Assembly: GCA_041655595.1 (NCBI GenBank)
Contig: JBBAFB010000062.1
Location: 1-12,120, forward strand
Source of the DNA: JBBAFB01 sp041655595
GTDB taxonomy: Bacteria; Bacillota; DULZ01
Length of the DNA: 12,120 bases
Direction of reading: 5' to 3'
The translations under genes were made by a program, and so were the position numbers. Every line of letters begins with the position of its first letter. The first letter of the stretch is position 1. The notes beneath the pieces were generated by a model, which worked only from the letters and a program-made list of their open reading frames with translations, did no database searches and was not told the DNA's origin. Below are positions 6,060-12,120 of the stretch, one piece after another.

Positions 6060-6968
6060 ATGCCGGCAAAAAGGCAGGTAGCAGTAATTGGCTACGGCAA
6101 TGTTGGTCAATTTGCAGTTAACGCAATTCAAGCTTCTCCTGATCTGCAGCTTGTAGGGGTGGTAAGACGCTCGGGCAGGTTGCCGGGGGATCAAAAAATG
6201 TTGGCGGGGGTTCCCTTCGTTTCTAATCTAGCTGAACTTTCCGGAGTAGAAGGAGCGGTTCTAGCAATTCCTACCCGCCTAGTATTACAGCAGGCCGTAG
6301 AATGTCTGGCATTGGGTATCAACACAGTGGATAGCTTTGATTTGCATGGGCAACTTTTACTGGAGCTGAGGGAAAAGCTTGATGTCCAAGCCAAAACCCA
6401 CCAAAGGGTGGCCATAGTTTCTGCCGGCTGGGATCCGGGTACTGATTCCATCTTGAGGGGTTTAATGGAGTTAATGGCTCCCAGAGGCTTAACCTTTACA
6501 AATTTTGGCCCGGGCATGAGTATGGGGCATACAGTGGCAGTAAAGGCTATTGCCGGTGTCAAGGATGCTTTATCCGTTACTATCCCCTTGGGCAGTGGAA
6601 TTCATCGGCGCTTGGTTTATGTTGAACTGACAAAGGAAGCGGATTTTCTGACGATTAAAGAAGCCATTTTGAAAGATGGTTATTTTGCCAATGATGAAAC
6701 ACATGTTATCCAAGTCAATAGGGTTGATGACCTGATTGATATGGGGCACGGTGTTCTAATGGAAAGGAAAGGGGTTTCCGGCACAACTGATAACCAGTTA
6801 TTTAAATATGAAATGAGGATTAATAACCCTGCTGTAACCGCCCAGATAATGGTTGCTTCCTTAAGGGCAACCTTCAGGCTGAAACCGGGAGCCTATACCA
6901 TGCTGGAGATCCCCCTAATTGATTATTTGCCGGGGGATAGGAAGGCCCTGTTGAAACGTCTGGTATAA
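6060..6968 (+). CDS. ddh: meso-Diaminopimelate D-dehydrogenase
   Basis: This NADPH-dependent enzyme interconverts L-2-amino-6-oxopimelate (tetrahydrodipicolinate) plus ammonia and meso-DAP in one step, feeding lysine and peptidoglycan synthesis (EC 1.4.1.16). The 302-residue length fits the shorter, roughly 300-residue form of the family. Visible marks are the Rossmann motif VAVIGYGNVG (residues 7-16), NTVDSFD (88-94), the substrate-site SAGWDPG (121-127) and FGPGMSMGH (149-157), a long insertion with IHRRLVYVEL (181-190), and the C-terminal NNPAVTAQIMVASLRA with GAYTMLEIP. ATG 6060 follows GGGGGG at 6046-6051 with 8-base spacing. It is the second gene after merR. A possible terminator hairpin lies 49 bases downstream. 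No other dap gene is nearby. Reductive amination of other 2-oxo acids is known for some relatives, so a broader role is possible. Confidence 0.9.
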   Translation: MPAKRQVAVIGYGNVGQFAVNAIQASPDLQLVGVVRRSGRLPGDQKMLAGVPFVSNLAELSGVEGAVLAIPTRLVLQQAVECLALGINTVDSFDLHGQLLLELREKLDVQAKTHQRVAIVSAGWDPGTDSILRGLMELMAPRGLTFTNFGPGMSMGHTVAVKAIAGVKDALSVTIPLGSGIHRRLVYVELTKEADFLTIKEAILKDGYFANDETHVIQVNRVDDLIDMGHGVLMERKGVSGTTDNQLFKYEMRINNPAVTAQIMVASLRATFRLKPGAYTMLEIPLIDYLPGDRKALLKRLV

Positions 6969-7017
6969 AGTGCGGCGGTTGTTTGAAATTGATATTGTTT
7001 GTTTTTGCTGTTTCATC

Positions 7018-7039
7018 AAACCCCTTATTAAAGGGGTTT
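7018..7039 (+). terminator. Hairpin after ddh, weak terminator or processing site
   Basis: A perfect 9-bp stem (7018-7026 with 7031-7039, four G·C pairs) closes an ATTA loop. It is placed as expected for the end of the merR-ddh transcript, but neither strand has a good T-tract after it (plus strand continues CACTATA). Confidence 0.5.
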
Positions 7040-7052
7040 CACTATAACTGGA

Positions 7053-7232
7053 TCAGTTGCTCTTACTTCGCAAAGGATTATAGCTTTTCCCTTTAAAAAC
7101 GCCAAAGAATAACTCATAAAAGCTAGGACCTTCAGCTTTCAGTCTGCGGTTCTCATCAAAAGGGTGGTAGCGGTAAAAGTCGAAAACAAAAAATGGAGGA
7201 AAGAGGCAGTATAATAGTGTTTTTTGGTGCAA
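7053..7232 (-). CDS. Possible small protein gene, 59 aa, function unknown
   Basis: On the minus strand a frame is open from a stop just upstream to a TGA at 7055-7053. The only usual start codon in it is a TTG at 7232, with no convincing ribosome site. The peptide looks protein-like: an aromatic, hydrophobic N-terminal part (LLYCLFPPFFVF, residues 6-17), then a charged, aromatic C-terminal half with DFYRYHPFDENRR (18-30), AEGPSFYELFFG (33-44) and KSYNPL. Its stop lies 14 bases before the 7018-7039 hairpin. I do not recognise it. It fills most of an otherwise gene-free gap of 354 bases. Chance openness over 60 codons is quite possible, and the start could be decayed or non-standard. Confidence 0.3.
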   Translation of the reverse strand: MHQKTLLYCLFPPFFVFDFYRYHPFDENRRLKAEGPSFYELFFGVFKGKSYNPLRSKSN

Positions 7233-7322
7233 CTTTTTTCCGCTAATACCGTCTATATAACAGGTGGTTTAAATAGTTTTAACTTGAACGGCTTAAAAGA
7301 CAAATCTTATGGGGGAAGCATA

Positions 7323-8297
7323 ATGGCTAAAAAGACAATTATTATCGTAATGAGTATGATATTGGCATTGGTAGTGGGCAGTGGTTTAGGTTATGGCTAT
7401 TATTATCTAAACTATTCCTCTAATGTGGCTAGTGCTAACCCCTTGGAGAAATCCGATCCTGCTGCACCTCCTGCCCCGGTGGAGCAACAAGAGGGTAATC
7501 AAGGAGAATTCCCCGGCGGCAAAGAGGCGGAGCCGGGTATTAATGATGAACAGGAAGTTAATGGGGAAACTCAGACAAATAACCAGGGAGCAGGACAGCC
7601 GGAATCCACCGGTAAAGGTGAAACCGAAGGACAACTAATTGTTGGTGGTAACGAAGTGCCCGACAACGAGGAAGGGAAAATCGTTTACCTTACTTTTGAC
7701 GACGGGCCGGACCCCGATAATACCCCTGCTGTGCTGGAAATTTTAGAGGATTATGGGATTAAAGCGACCTTCTTTGTGCTAGGTGTTAATGCGGAGAAAC
7801 ATCCTGAACTGATTCAGCAGATTTATCAGGGAGGGCATGTTGTCGGCAACCACACTTGGAATCATGTGGAGAAGGATACCTATGGCAGTGACGAAAGCTT
7901 TTGGGATTCGGTCAAAAAAACCGAGGATTTGGTTTATGATATAGTGGGCGAACGAATTAAGCTGATTAGAGAGCCCTACGGCCGGTTTTTAACTAACACC
8001 AAGAAGCAAAAAATGATCAGGGAGGAAGGATATGGTCTGCTGCATTGGAATGTTGATTCCTACGATTCCAGAAGCCCCATACCCGATGCGGAGACAATCT
8101 TTGAAAACGTAAAAAGGCAGGCGGCTAAAGAAAGACTTTGGCCTTCTATGGTAGTTTTAATCCATGATGGCGGTAACCATGGGACTTCTGTGGAAGCATT
8201 GCCGAAAATCATTGAATACCTGCTTGATCAAGGTTTTGTTTTTAAGACGGGAGAAGAAATGGACGTTGAGGCCATGGCAAATTTACCCAAGCCCTAG
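7323..8297 (+). CDS. Membrane-anchored polysaccharide deacetylase (NodB/CE4 domain)
   Basis: CE4 enzymes remove acetyl groups from N-acetylglucosamine or N-acetylmuramic acid in peptidoglycan or other wall polymers outside the cell, using a bound metal. The 324-residue protein has an N-terminal membrane anchor or uncleaved signal (residues 5-28), a low-complexity Glu/Gly/Gln/Asn/Pro-rich linker (about 40-117) and a NodB domain (119-310). Motifs: TFDDGP (D126, D127), metal histidines H177 and H181 in NHTWNH, R216 in REPYG (most relatives have RPPYG), HWNVDSYD (241-248) and LIHDGG (H281, D282). The start at 7323 has GGGGGA (7311-7316) 6 bases upstream; an in-frame GTG at 7224 would add 33 residues without a membrane-topology signal or ribosome site. 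An isolated TATAAT at 7210-7215 lacks a matching -35. The gene stands alone, ending 10 bases before the convergent activator gene. Confidence 0.92.
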   Translation: MAKKTIIIVMSMILALVVGSGLGYGYYYLNYSSNVASANPLEKSDPAAPPAPVEQQEGNQGEFPGGKEAEPGINDEQEVNGETQTNNQGAGQPESTGKGETEGQLIVGGNEVPDNEEGKIVYLTFDDGPDPDNTPAVLEILEDYGIKATFFVLGVNAEKHPELIQQIYQGGHVVGNHTWNHVEKDTYGSDESFWDSVKKTEDLVYDIVGERIKLIREPYGRFLTNTKKQKMIREEGYGLLHWNVDSYDSRSPIPDAETIFENVKRQAAKERLWPSMVVLIHDGGNHGTSVEALPKIIEYLLDQGFVFKTGEEMDVEAMANLPKP

Positions 8298-8309
8298 GGC
8301 TTGGGTTTT
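8285..8309 (+). terminator. Terminator overlapping the deacetylase stop codon
   Basis: A perfect 9-bp GC-rich stem (8285-8293 with 8298-8306) closes a CTAG loop that contains the TAG stop (8295-8297); TTTT (8306-8309) follows. The left arm is the last coding sequence for the final Leu-Pro-Lys-Pro. The minus strand has no T-tract after it, so it mainly ends the plus transcript. Confidence 0.65.
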
Positions 8310-9090
8310 AGTCTTCACTTATGCTTTTAGCTGCGAGGGCCGCCCCTAAAGCGGCGGTGATCTGGGGTAAGGGGGGCACCAATATATTAGCAGCAAACTT
8401 TTTGCTTACCGCCTTTACCACCCCTTCGTTTAAAGCAACTCCGCCGGTTAGTAATATAACGGGCTCAGGATTAATTCTTCTTGCAAGGGCATAGACTCTT
8501 TCCGCTACAGATTGACAGATTCCCGCCACGATACCCTCCAAAGAGGATCCTTGGGCTATATGTGATATTACCTCTGATTCGGCAAAAACGGTGCAAGTGG
8601 AAGAAATGGAACTGACTTCAGTAGCTAAAAGGGCCAAGGCACCTATTTCCTCTACCTTAATTTCTAACGCATGGGCCATAACCTCTAAAAAACGCCCCGT
8701 TCCTGCGGCACATTTATCATTCATGTTAAAATCAATGATCCTTCCATTTAGCCCTAGCTTGATTACCTTACTGTCCTGCCCTCCGATATCAATAATAGTT
8801 TTGACATCCGGAAACAAGTGAGCAATGCCCTTGGCCTGGCAGGATATCTCAGACACCTCTTTATCGGCAGGGAAGTTAAGCCTGCCATAGCCGGTGGCAA
8901 CAGTGGCTACTATTTGATCCAAGGCGATACCTGCTTCATCAAGCAGCCTACCCCTTAGTTCAGTAGCATATTCTATTCCTTTAAAACCTGCCCTTTTTAC
9001 ACCGGAACCAATTATTTCTCCGGAGGTGTTAATCAGCACTACCTTGACAGTCAGAGAGCCAATATCTACTCCCAGGTAGAATTCGCCCAT
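8308..9090 (-). CDS. (R)-2-hydroxyacyl-CoA dehydratase activator (HgdC-type ATPase)
   Basis: This is the extremely oxygen-sensitive homodimeric activator (archerase) that uses ATP to inject one low-potential electron into a 2-hydroxyacyl-CoA dehydratase or benzoyl-CoA reductase-type partner. It belongs to the BadF/BadG/BcrA/BcrD ASKHA family. Motifs (260-aa form): LGVDIGSLTVK (phosphate 1), DIGGQDSK (101-108), the cluster ligands C127 in NDKCAAGTGRFLE and C166 in STCTVFAESEV, and LLTGGVALN (213-221). C127 and C166 coincide with the ligand numbering I recall for Acidaminococcus HgdC, which supports the chosen ATG at 9090. That start has GGGGGTG (9099-9105) upstream; the ATG at 9120 has no ribosome site. 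It is the last gene of the operon, 66 bases after a dehydratase subunit, and converges on the deacetylase gene. Confidence 0.93.
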   Translation of the reverse strand: MGEFYLGVDIGSLTVKVVLINTSGEIIGSGVKRAGFKGIEYATELRGRLLDEAGIALDQIVATVATGYGRLNFPADKEVSEISCQAKGIAHLFPDVKTIIDIGGQDSKVIKLGLNGRIIDFNMNDKCAAGTGRFLEVMAHALEIKVEEIGALALLATEVSSISSTCTVFAESEVISHIAQGSSLEGIVAGICQSVAERVYALARRINPEPVILLTGGVALNEGVVKAVSKKFAANILVPPLPQITAALGAALAAKSISED

Positions 9091-9156
9091 GGTTTTGGCA
9101 CCCCCATTGTTCATTGTCATTGTTAAATTTGCTTAAAAGTATATTTAGCAGATAGG

Positions 9157-10395
9157 TTAGATAATTTCAAGTGTTTCCATAAAGGCTTGCACCCTAGTTC
9201 TGACTTGTTCTTCCGAGTAGGCCCGGGAATCAGCCATATCAGCTTCAATTAACACCCCCGGTATTCCCGTTTGTTTAGTAACAATGCGACGTACTTCTTC
9301 CTGTACCAAAGAATATGGCTTGCAAGAACGGTTGGAGTGCATGACGAAACCATCCACTTGGTATTCACCTATCAATTCTACTATTTGTTGGGCCCTAAAT
9401 TCAACTGATCTATTTAAAAAGATAGCTGTATAGGTTTCGGCAAGGCTTTCTAGAGGGTTACCTAGGTAAAGATCCATGGCCCAACCGCCGGAATAGGTGT
9501 CCACAACAAAGCTAGCTTTTCTTTCGGTAAACATTTTAAAAAAGGCAAATAATTTGTACCAGATGGCAATATTATCCCAAAGGAGCCGGTATTTTTCTCC
9601 CGGCACGGCGGCCACACCATTTTTAACTCTCGTTAAAACCTCTCCTCTAAAGGTCTTATAATAGTTGACGGCTTCCGCTGTGCCCCGTAAAGAAACAATG
9701 GGTGCCAGATGCAGGAACATATCAGGAATATTGAGTGGAGACGGTTTTGTTTTACAAAGGCTTCTGATTTCCTGCCAAAGCTTAATAGATTCATCTGAGT
9801 AGGAAATAATCCTTTCTAACTTAGCAAGATCGAATTGTCGCCCGGTAAATTGCTCTAGCTCCGAAATTAAATTCTTAAATTGGTCCAGCACATACTGAAC
9901 ATGATGTTCTTCAACCCGGTCAACAATAAACGGCGTATCTATAATAAACATGGGTACATTATAGATTCTTGCCAAGGATTCGTACCATTTTAAAACTGTT
10001 CCGCAGATATTATTACAAATGGCGATAAAATCGGGCTTCGGCAACCCACCCGCTGGTGCCAGATCCTTTCTGGTAATGGAGCCTATATTGGAGCGAGCAT
10101 AGGAGCAAAGATCTTGTAGGTAACCGGCTGATTCCGCCTCCTTACAAAGTTCCGTACTAACCCGGGCCGTCCCGCAGACTGCCCCATAATTTTCCGGATA
10201 AACAGGAAAGACATTAAAGGCCCGCAGTATTTCGACAGGAAAGCCGCTGGTAACCCAAGCCACCTTTTTATTTAGAGGTCTGCCCCAATATTTATGGTAG
10301 CGGGCTAAAAGATAGTGTTTTCCCATGGTGGATTTTAATTTTTTAGTTGTATCTAACGGTAGGTAGCCTTTTGCCGCTTGCTTGTTTTTACTCAT
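9157..10395 (-). CDS. 2-hydroxyacyl-CoA dehydratase / benzoyl-CoA reductase family subunit (HgdB/BcrB-like)
   Basis: One of the two catalytic subunits of the operon, 412 residues, within the usual range. Candidate [4Fe-4S] ligands lie in the expected places: C97 in LCSYARSNIG, C131 in CNNICGT (with C127) and C358 in MHSNRSCKPYS, a motif shared by BcrB- and FldB/HgdB-type proteins. Further features are VTSGFPVEILRAF and VYPENYGAVCG near the N-terminus and DTYSGGWAMDL at 299-309. The ATG at 10395 overlaps the end of the preceding subunit gene by 8 bases and has AAGGGAGG (10403-10410) 7 bases upstream, so the two subunits are translationally coupled, as expected for a 1:1 heterodimer. The substrate cannot be read from the sequence; (R)-2-hydroxyglutaryl-, phenyllactyl-, lactyl- or another hydroxyacyl-CoA is possible. 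Confidence 0.88.
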   Translation of the reverse strand: MSKNKQAAKGYLPLDTTKKLKSTMGKHYLLARYHKYWGRPLNKKVAWVTSGFPVEILRAFNVFPVYPENYGAVCGTARVSTELCKEAESAGYLQDLCSYARSNIGSITRKDLAPAGGLPKPDFIAICNNICGTVLKWYESLARIYNVPMFIIDTPFIVDRVEEHHVQYVLDQFKNLISELEQFTGRQFDLAKLERIISYSDESIKLWQEIRSLCKTKPSPLNIPDMFLHLAPIVSLRGTAEAVNYYKTFRGEVLTRVKNGVAAVPGEKYRLLWDNIAIWYKLFAFFKMFTERKASFVVDTYSGGWAMDLYLGNPLESLAETYTAIFLNRSVEFRAQQIVELIGEYQVDGFVMHSNRSCKPYSLVQEEVRRIVTKQTGIPGVLIEADMADSRAYSEEQVRTRVQAFMETLEII

Positions 10396-11539
10396 TATCC
10401 GGCCTCCCTTCTATGGATTCCAGGAAGGCTTGCAGACGTGTTCGTTCTTGTCCGCCGGGAGTTGCGCCTTCCATTTCCAAAACCAAGACAGGCAGTCCCA
10501 TTTCTTTAAACTTTTCTGCCAGGGAAACACTATCCCAGGCATGGGGTTCGCAAAACTTTCTAAGGGCAATGATGACTCCCTGAGCCTTTCTTTCCTCTAC
10601 CAGTTGGCTTAAATAATTTGCTCTTTCAGCCACACCTTTATGGCGGCAGGGGCAGTTCGGCCTTTTTATTAACCTGTTGGCTATTGCTTCAAAGGGGTTG
10701 AGGTCTTCTTCCGTTAGCTCTGCAAAATACCGGTAGCCGCTACAGCTGTCATCTGCAACTACTCTGGCGCCCAATTCTTCCAATTGGTTGTGCAGGTCTT
10801 CGTTTTCAAACACAGCCCCGCTGATTAGCACCCGAATCTTGTTTTCCCGAGCGATGTTTTGAATATCTTCCAGCCGGGGTAAGATTTTGTCCATGGTTTT
10901 AATATATTCCGGTCTAGGAGCCAGTTGTGCCACCCTTACTAATGAAGCTATGAAGCCGGAAGGGTAATAAGGTCTCAATTTTTCCAGCCTGGAAACAAGC
11001 CTGCGCACTTTGTTGGAGGTAAGAATAGCCTTCCTAAGATCTTCTTCAGTGATTTCCTTGCCCCTGAGTTCACTTACCTTGTTTACTACTTTTTTTAGCT
11101 CAGCTACAGTGTAGTCGGCGGCTCCTGAGGCGGCAAGATTAATTGGCGGTACAAAGGTTACAGTATTTTTGTTAATTGTGTTCAGCCAGATTTGACTGAG
11201 GCACTGCATGGTATCGCAGGAATGGGCAAATCCTGATAAGCCAAAGCCTTGCTCACCTTTGGCCGCGGAAAGCTTTTCACCTAGCTCCAAACAGCCCTTG
11301 GCAACCGTGCAGCAATACGCGGGCAAACTGGAAGGGCTATAGGTGTTGCCCCGAGAGAAAACTCTAAAAGGGTGAGCCCCTGCGGCTAAGGATATTTCCT
11401 CCGGCCAATAACTGCAAAAAAAGCTAAAGGGGAGCAATTCCTTAATAAAAGTTTTTTGATTATCATAGGACAGATCAAGATAGCTGAGTAAATGGTCTGT
11501 TTCGTCATGAAGGCGGTTTAATGCTGTCTGTGTTATCAT
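10388..11539 (-). CDS. 2-hydroxyacyl-CoA dehydratase / benzoyl-CoA reductase family subunit (second subunit)
   Basis: Second catalytic subunit, 383 residues, with the same two-domain layout. Possible cluster ligands are C76/C77 in AYCCTVAKG, C108/C113 in FAHSCDTMQC, and C330 in LRKFCEPHAWD; other cysteines are C266 in DDSCSGYRYF and C296/C298 in CPCRHKG. The spacing of the first, second and last groups parallels the three-cysteine pattern known for characterised dehydratases. FAHSCDT and KFCEPHAWD are typical family signatures. The ATG (11539) directly follows the TAA of the acyl-CoA ligase with no gap, and its ribosome site GAGGAG (11548-11553) lies inside the last ligase codons. The 3' end overlaps the next gene. 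This arrangement ties ligase, both subunits and activator into one expression unit. Confidence 0.88.
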   Translation of the reverse strand: MITQTALNRLHDETDHLLSYLDLSYDNQKTFIKELLPFSFFCSYWPEEISLAAGAHPFRVFSRGNTYSPSSLPAYCCTVAKGCLELGEKLSAAKGEQGFGLSGFAHSCDTMQCLSQIWLNTINKNTVTFVPPINLAASGAADYTVAELKKVVNKVSELRGKEITEEDLRKAILTSNKVRRLVSRLEKLRPYYPSGFIASLVRVAQLAPRPEYIKTMDKILPRLEDIQNIARENKIRVLISGAVFENEDLHNQLEELGARVVADDSCSGYRYFAELTEEDLNPFEAIANRLIKRPNCPCRHKGVAERANYLSQLVEERKAQGVIIALRKFCEPHAWDSVSLAEKFKEMGLPVLVLEMEGATPGGQERTRLQAFLESIEGRPDNE

Positions 11540-12120
11540 TTATCCTACTCCTCTCAGTTCCTTTCTCAATATTTTGCCGATGGCGCTTTTAGGCAACTCG
11601 TTACGTATTTCAATGGTTCTAGGGACCTTGTAGGGGGTTAGCTGTTCGGCACAAAAAGCCTTTAGTTCTTCCGGACCGACTTCTTGGCCAGGGCGGAGGA
11701 CGATAAAAGCTTTTACCGCTTCACCTCTATAAGAATCAGGGATTCCTACAACACAGGCTTCGTTAACAGCAGGGTGTGAATACAAAACATCCTCTACTTC
11801 GTTGGGGTAGACATTAAAACCGCTGGTAATAATCAAATCCTTTTTGCGCTCTACTATATAAAAGTAGCCCTCCTCATCCATCCAGCCCAAATCTCCTGTA
11901 AATAGCCAGCCATCCCTAATAGTGAGGTTTGTGTCCTCGGGATTTTTATAGTAACCAAGCATTATATCCGGACTTTTTAGGATTATTTCGCCTGTTTCCC
12001 CGGGAGGAAGCTCTTTTTGCCCATCCTCCGCATCAACAATTTTCATAATGGTATCGGGGAAGGGTAGACCGATGCTGCCGGTTTTATTGATTCCTTGATA
12101 GGGGTTAGCGCTTTTGGCGG
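11540..12120 (-). CDS. AMP-forming acyl-CoA synthetase/ligase, C-terminal part (5' end outside window)
   Basis: Only the last 192 residues are in the window; the frame stays open to the edge, so the ATG at 12046 is internal. The fragment contains adenylate-forming (ANL) signatures: GYYKNPEDT, the ATP-ribose motif FTGDLG (about visible residues 73-78), the hinge ERKKDLIITSGFNVYP (90-105), GIPDSYRGEAVKAFIV, and the C-terminal catalytic lysine in PKSAIGKILRKEL (visible residue about 182). It resembles long-chain/medium-chain or aryl acyl-CoA ligases (FadD group). It would convert a carboxylic acid, ATP and CoA to acyl-CoA, AMP and PPi. As first visible gene of the dehydratase operon it probably supplies that enzyme's CoA thioester. 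The substrate-pocket residues are outside the window. Confidence 0.92.
   Translation of the reverse strand, partial: AKSANPYQGINKTGSIGLPFPDTIMKIVDAEDGQKELPPGETGEIILKSPDIMLGYYKNPEDTNLTIRDGWLFTGDLGWMDEEGYFYIVERKKDLIITSGFNVYPNEVEDVLYSHPAVNEACVVGIPDSYRGEAVKAFIVLRPGQEVGPEELKAFCAEQLTPYKVPRTIEIRNELPKSAIGKILRKELRGVG

Noticed and set aside
7162..7173. GGGTGGTAGCGG resembling the T-box antiterminator core (GGGTGGTACCGCG)
   Set aside because: The ACC that pairs with the tRNA region is changed to AGC, there is no following terminator, no recognisable Stem I or specifier loop, and the downstream gene is not an amino-acid gene. It also lies inside the possible minus-strand ORF.
8308..11539. Class I benzoyl-CoA reductase (BcrABCD)
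   Set aside because: That enzyme has two different ATPase subunits and two catalytic subunits; here only one HgdC-like activator is present, and no aromatic-degradation genes are visible.

Overview
The window looks like chromosomal DNA of an anaerobic, moderate-GC Firmicute, most likely a clostridial or Peptococcaceae-type bacterium (Desulfotomaculum/Pelotomaculum-like). This is inferred from gene content: an oxygen-sensitive 2-hydroxyacyl-CoA dehydratase set, meso-diaminopimelate dehydrogenase, DegV and DUF1015 proteins, a BsuPI-domain secreted protein, strong AGGAGG-type ribosome sites and frequent GTG/TTG starts. I see no phage genes, insertion sequences, CRISPR array, tRNA or rRNA.

Layout. 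Positions 1-293 hold the 3' end of an unrecognised gene and its terminator. Positions 294-2791 hold a two-gene unit: an M20 metallopeptidase/deacylase and a DUF1015 protein. Positions 2878-3832 hold a DegV (fatty-acid-binding) gene with its own promoter. After it comes a roughly 200-base non-coding stretch that can fold, ending at a strong palindromic terminator (4034-4065). On the minus strand, 4088-5266 encodes an exported protein built of three BsuPI-like domains. The divergent spacer 5267-5624 is rich in short repeats: three copies of an ATAGTTGC octamer at the minus-strand promoter, and four helically phased TTAAAA-type repeats. It also holds a near-consensus sigma-A promoter driving a MerR-type regulator with a seven-cysteine tail and meso-DAP dehydrogenase (ddh). 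Positions 6969-7322 hold a hairpin and a possible small minus-strand gene. Positions 7323-8297 encode a membrane-anchored polysaccharide deacetylase whose terminator overlaps its stop codon.

From 8308 to the right edge the minus strand carries one tightly packed operon. In transcription order it holds an AMP-forming acyl-CoA ligase (5' end outside the window), two 2-hydroxyacyl-CoA dehydratase/BcrBC-type subunits, and the ATP-dependent activator. Stop/start abutment and an 8-base overlap indicate translational coupling. The set suggests that an acid is activated to its CoA thioester and then dehydrated (or reduced) by the radical Fe-S enzyme, after one-electron priming by the activator. The substrate cannot be read from the sequence.

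Most genes belong to known families. The least explained items are the Cys-rich MerR/ddh pair, the repeat-dense divergent promoter region, the candidate RNA downstream of degV, the possible small ORF at 7053-7232, and the substrate of the dehydratase operon.
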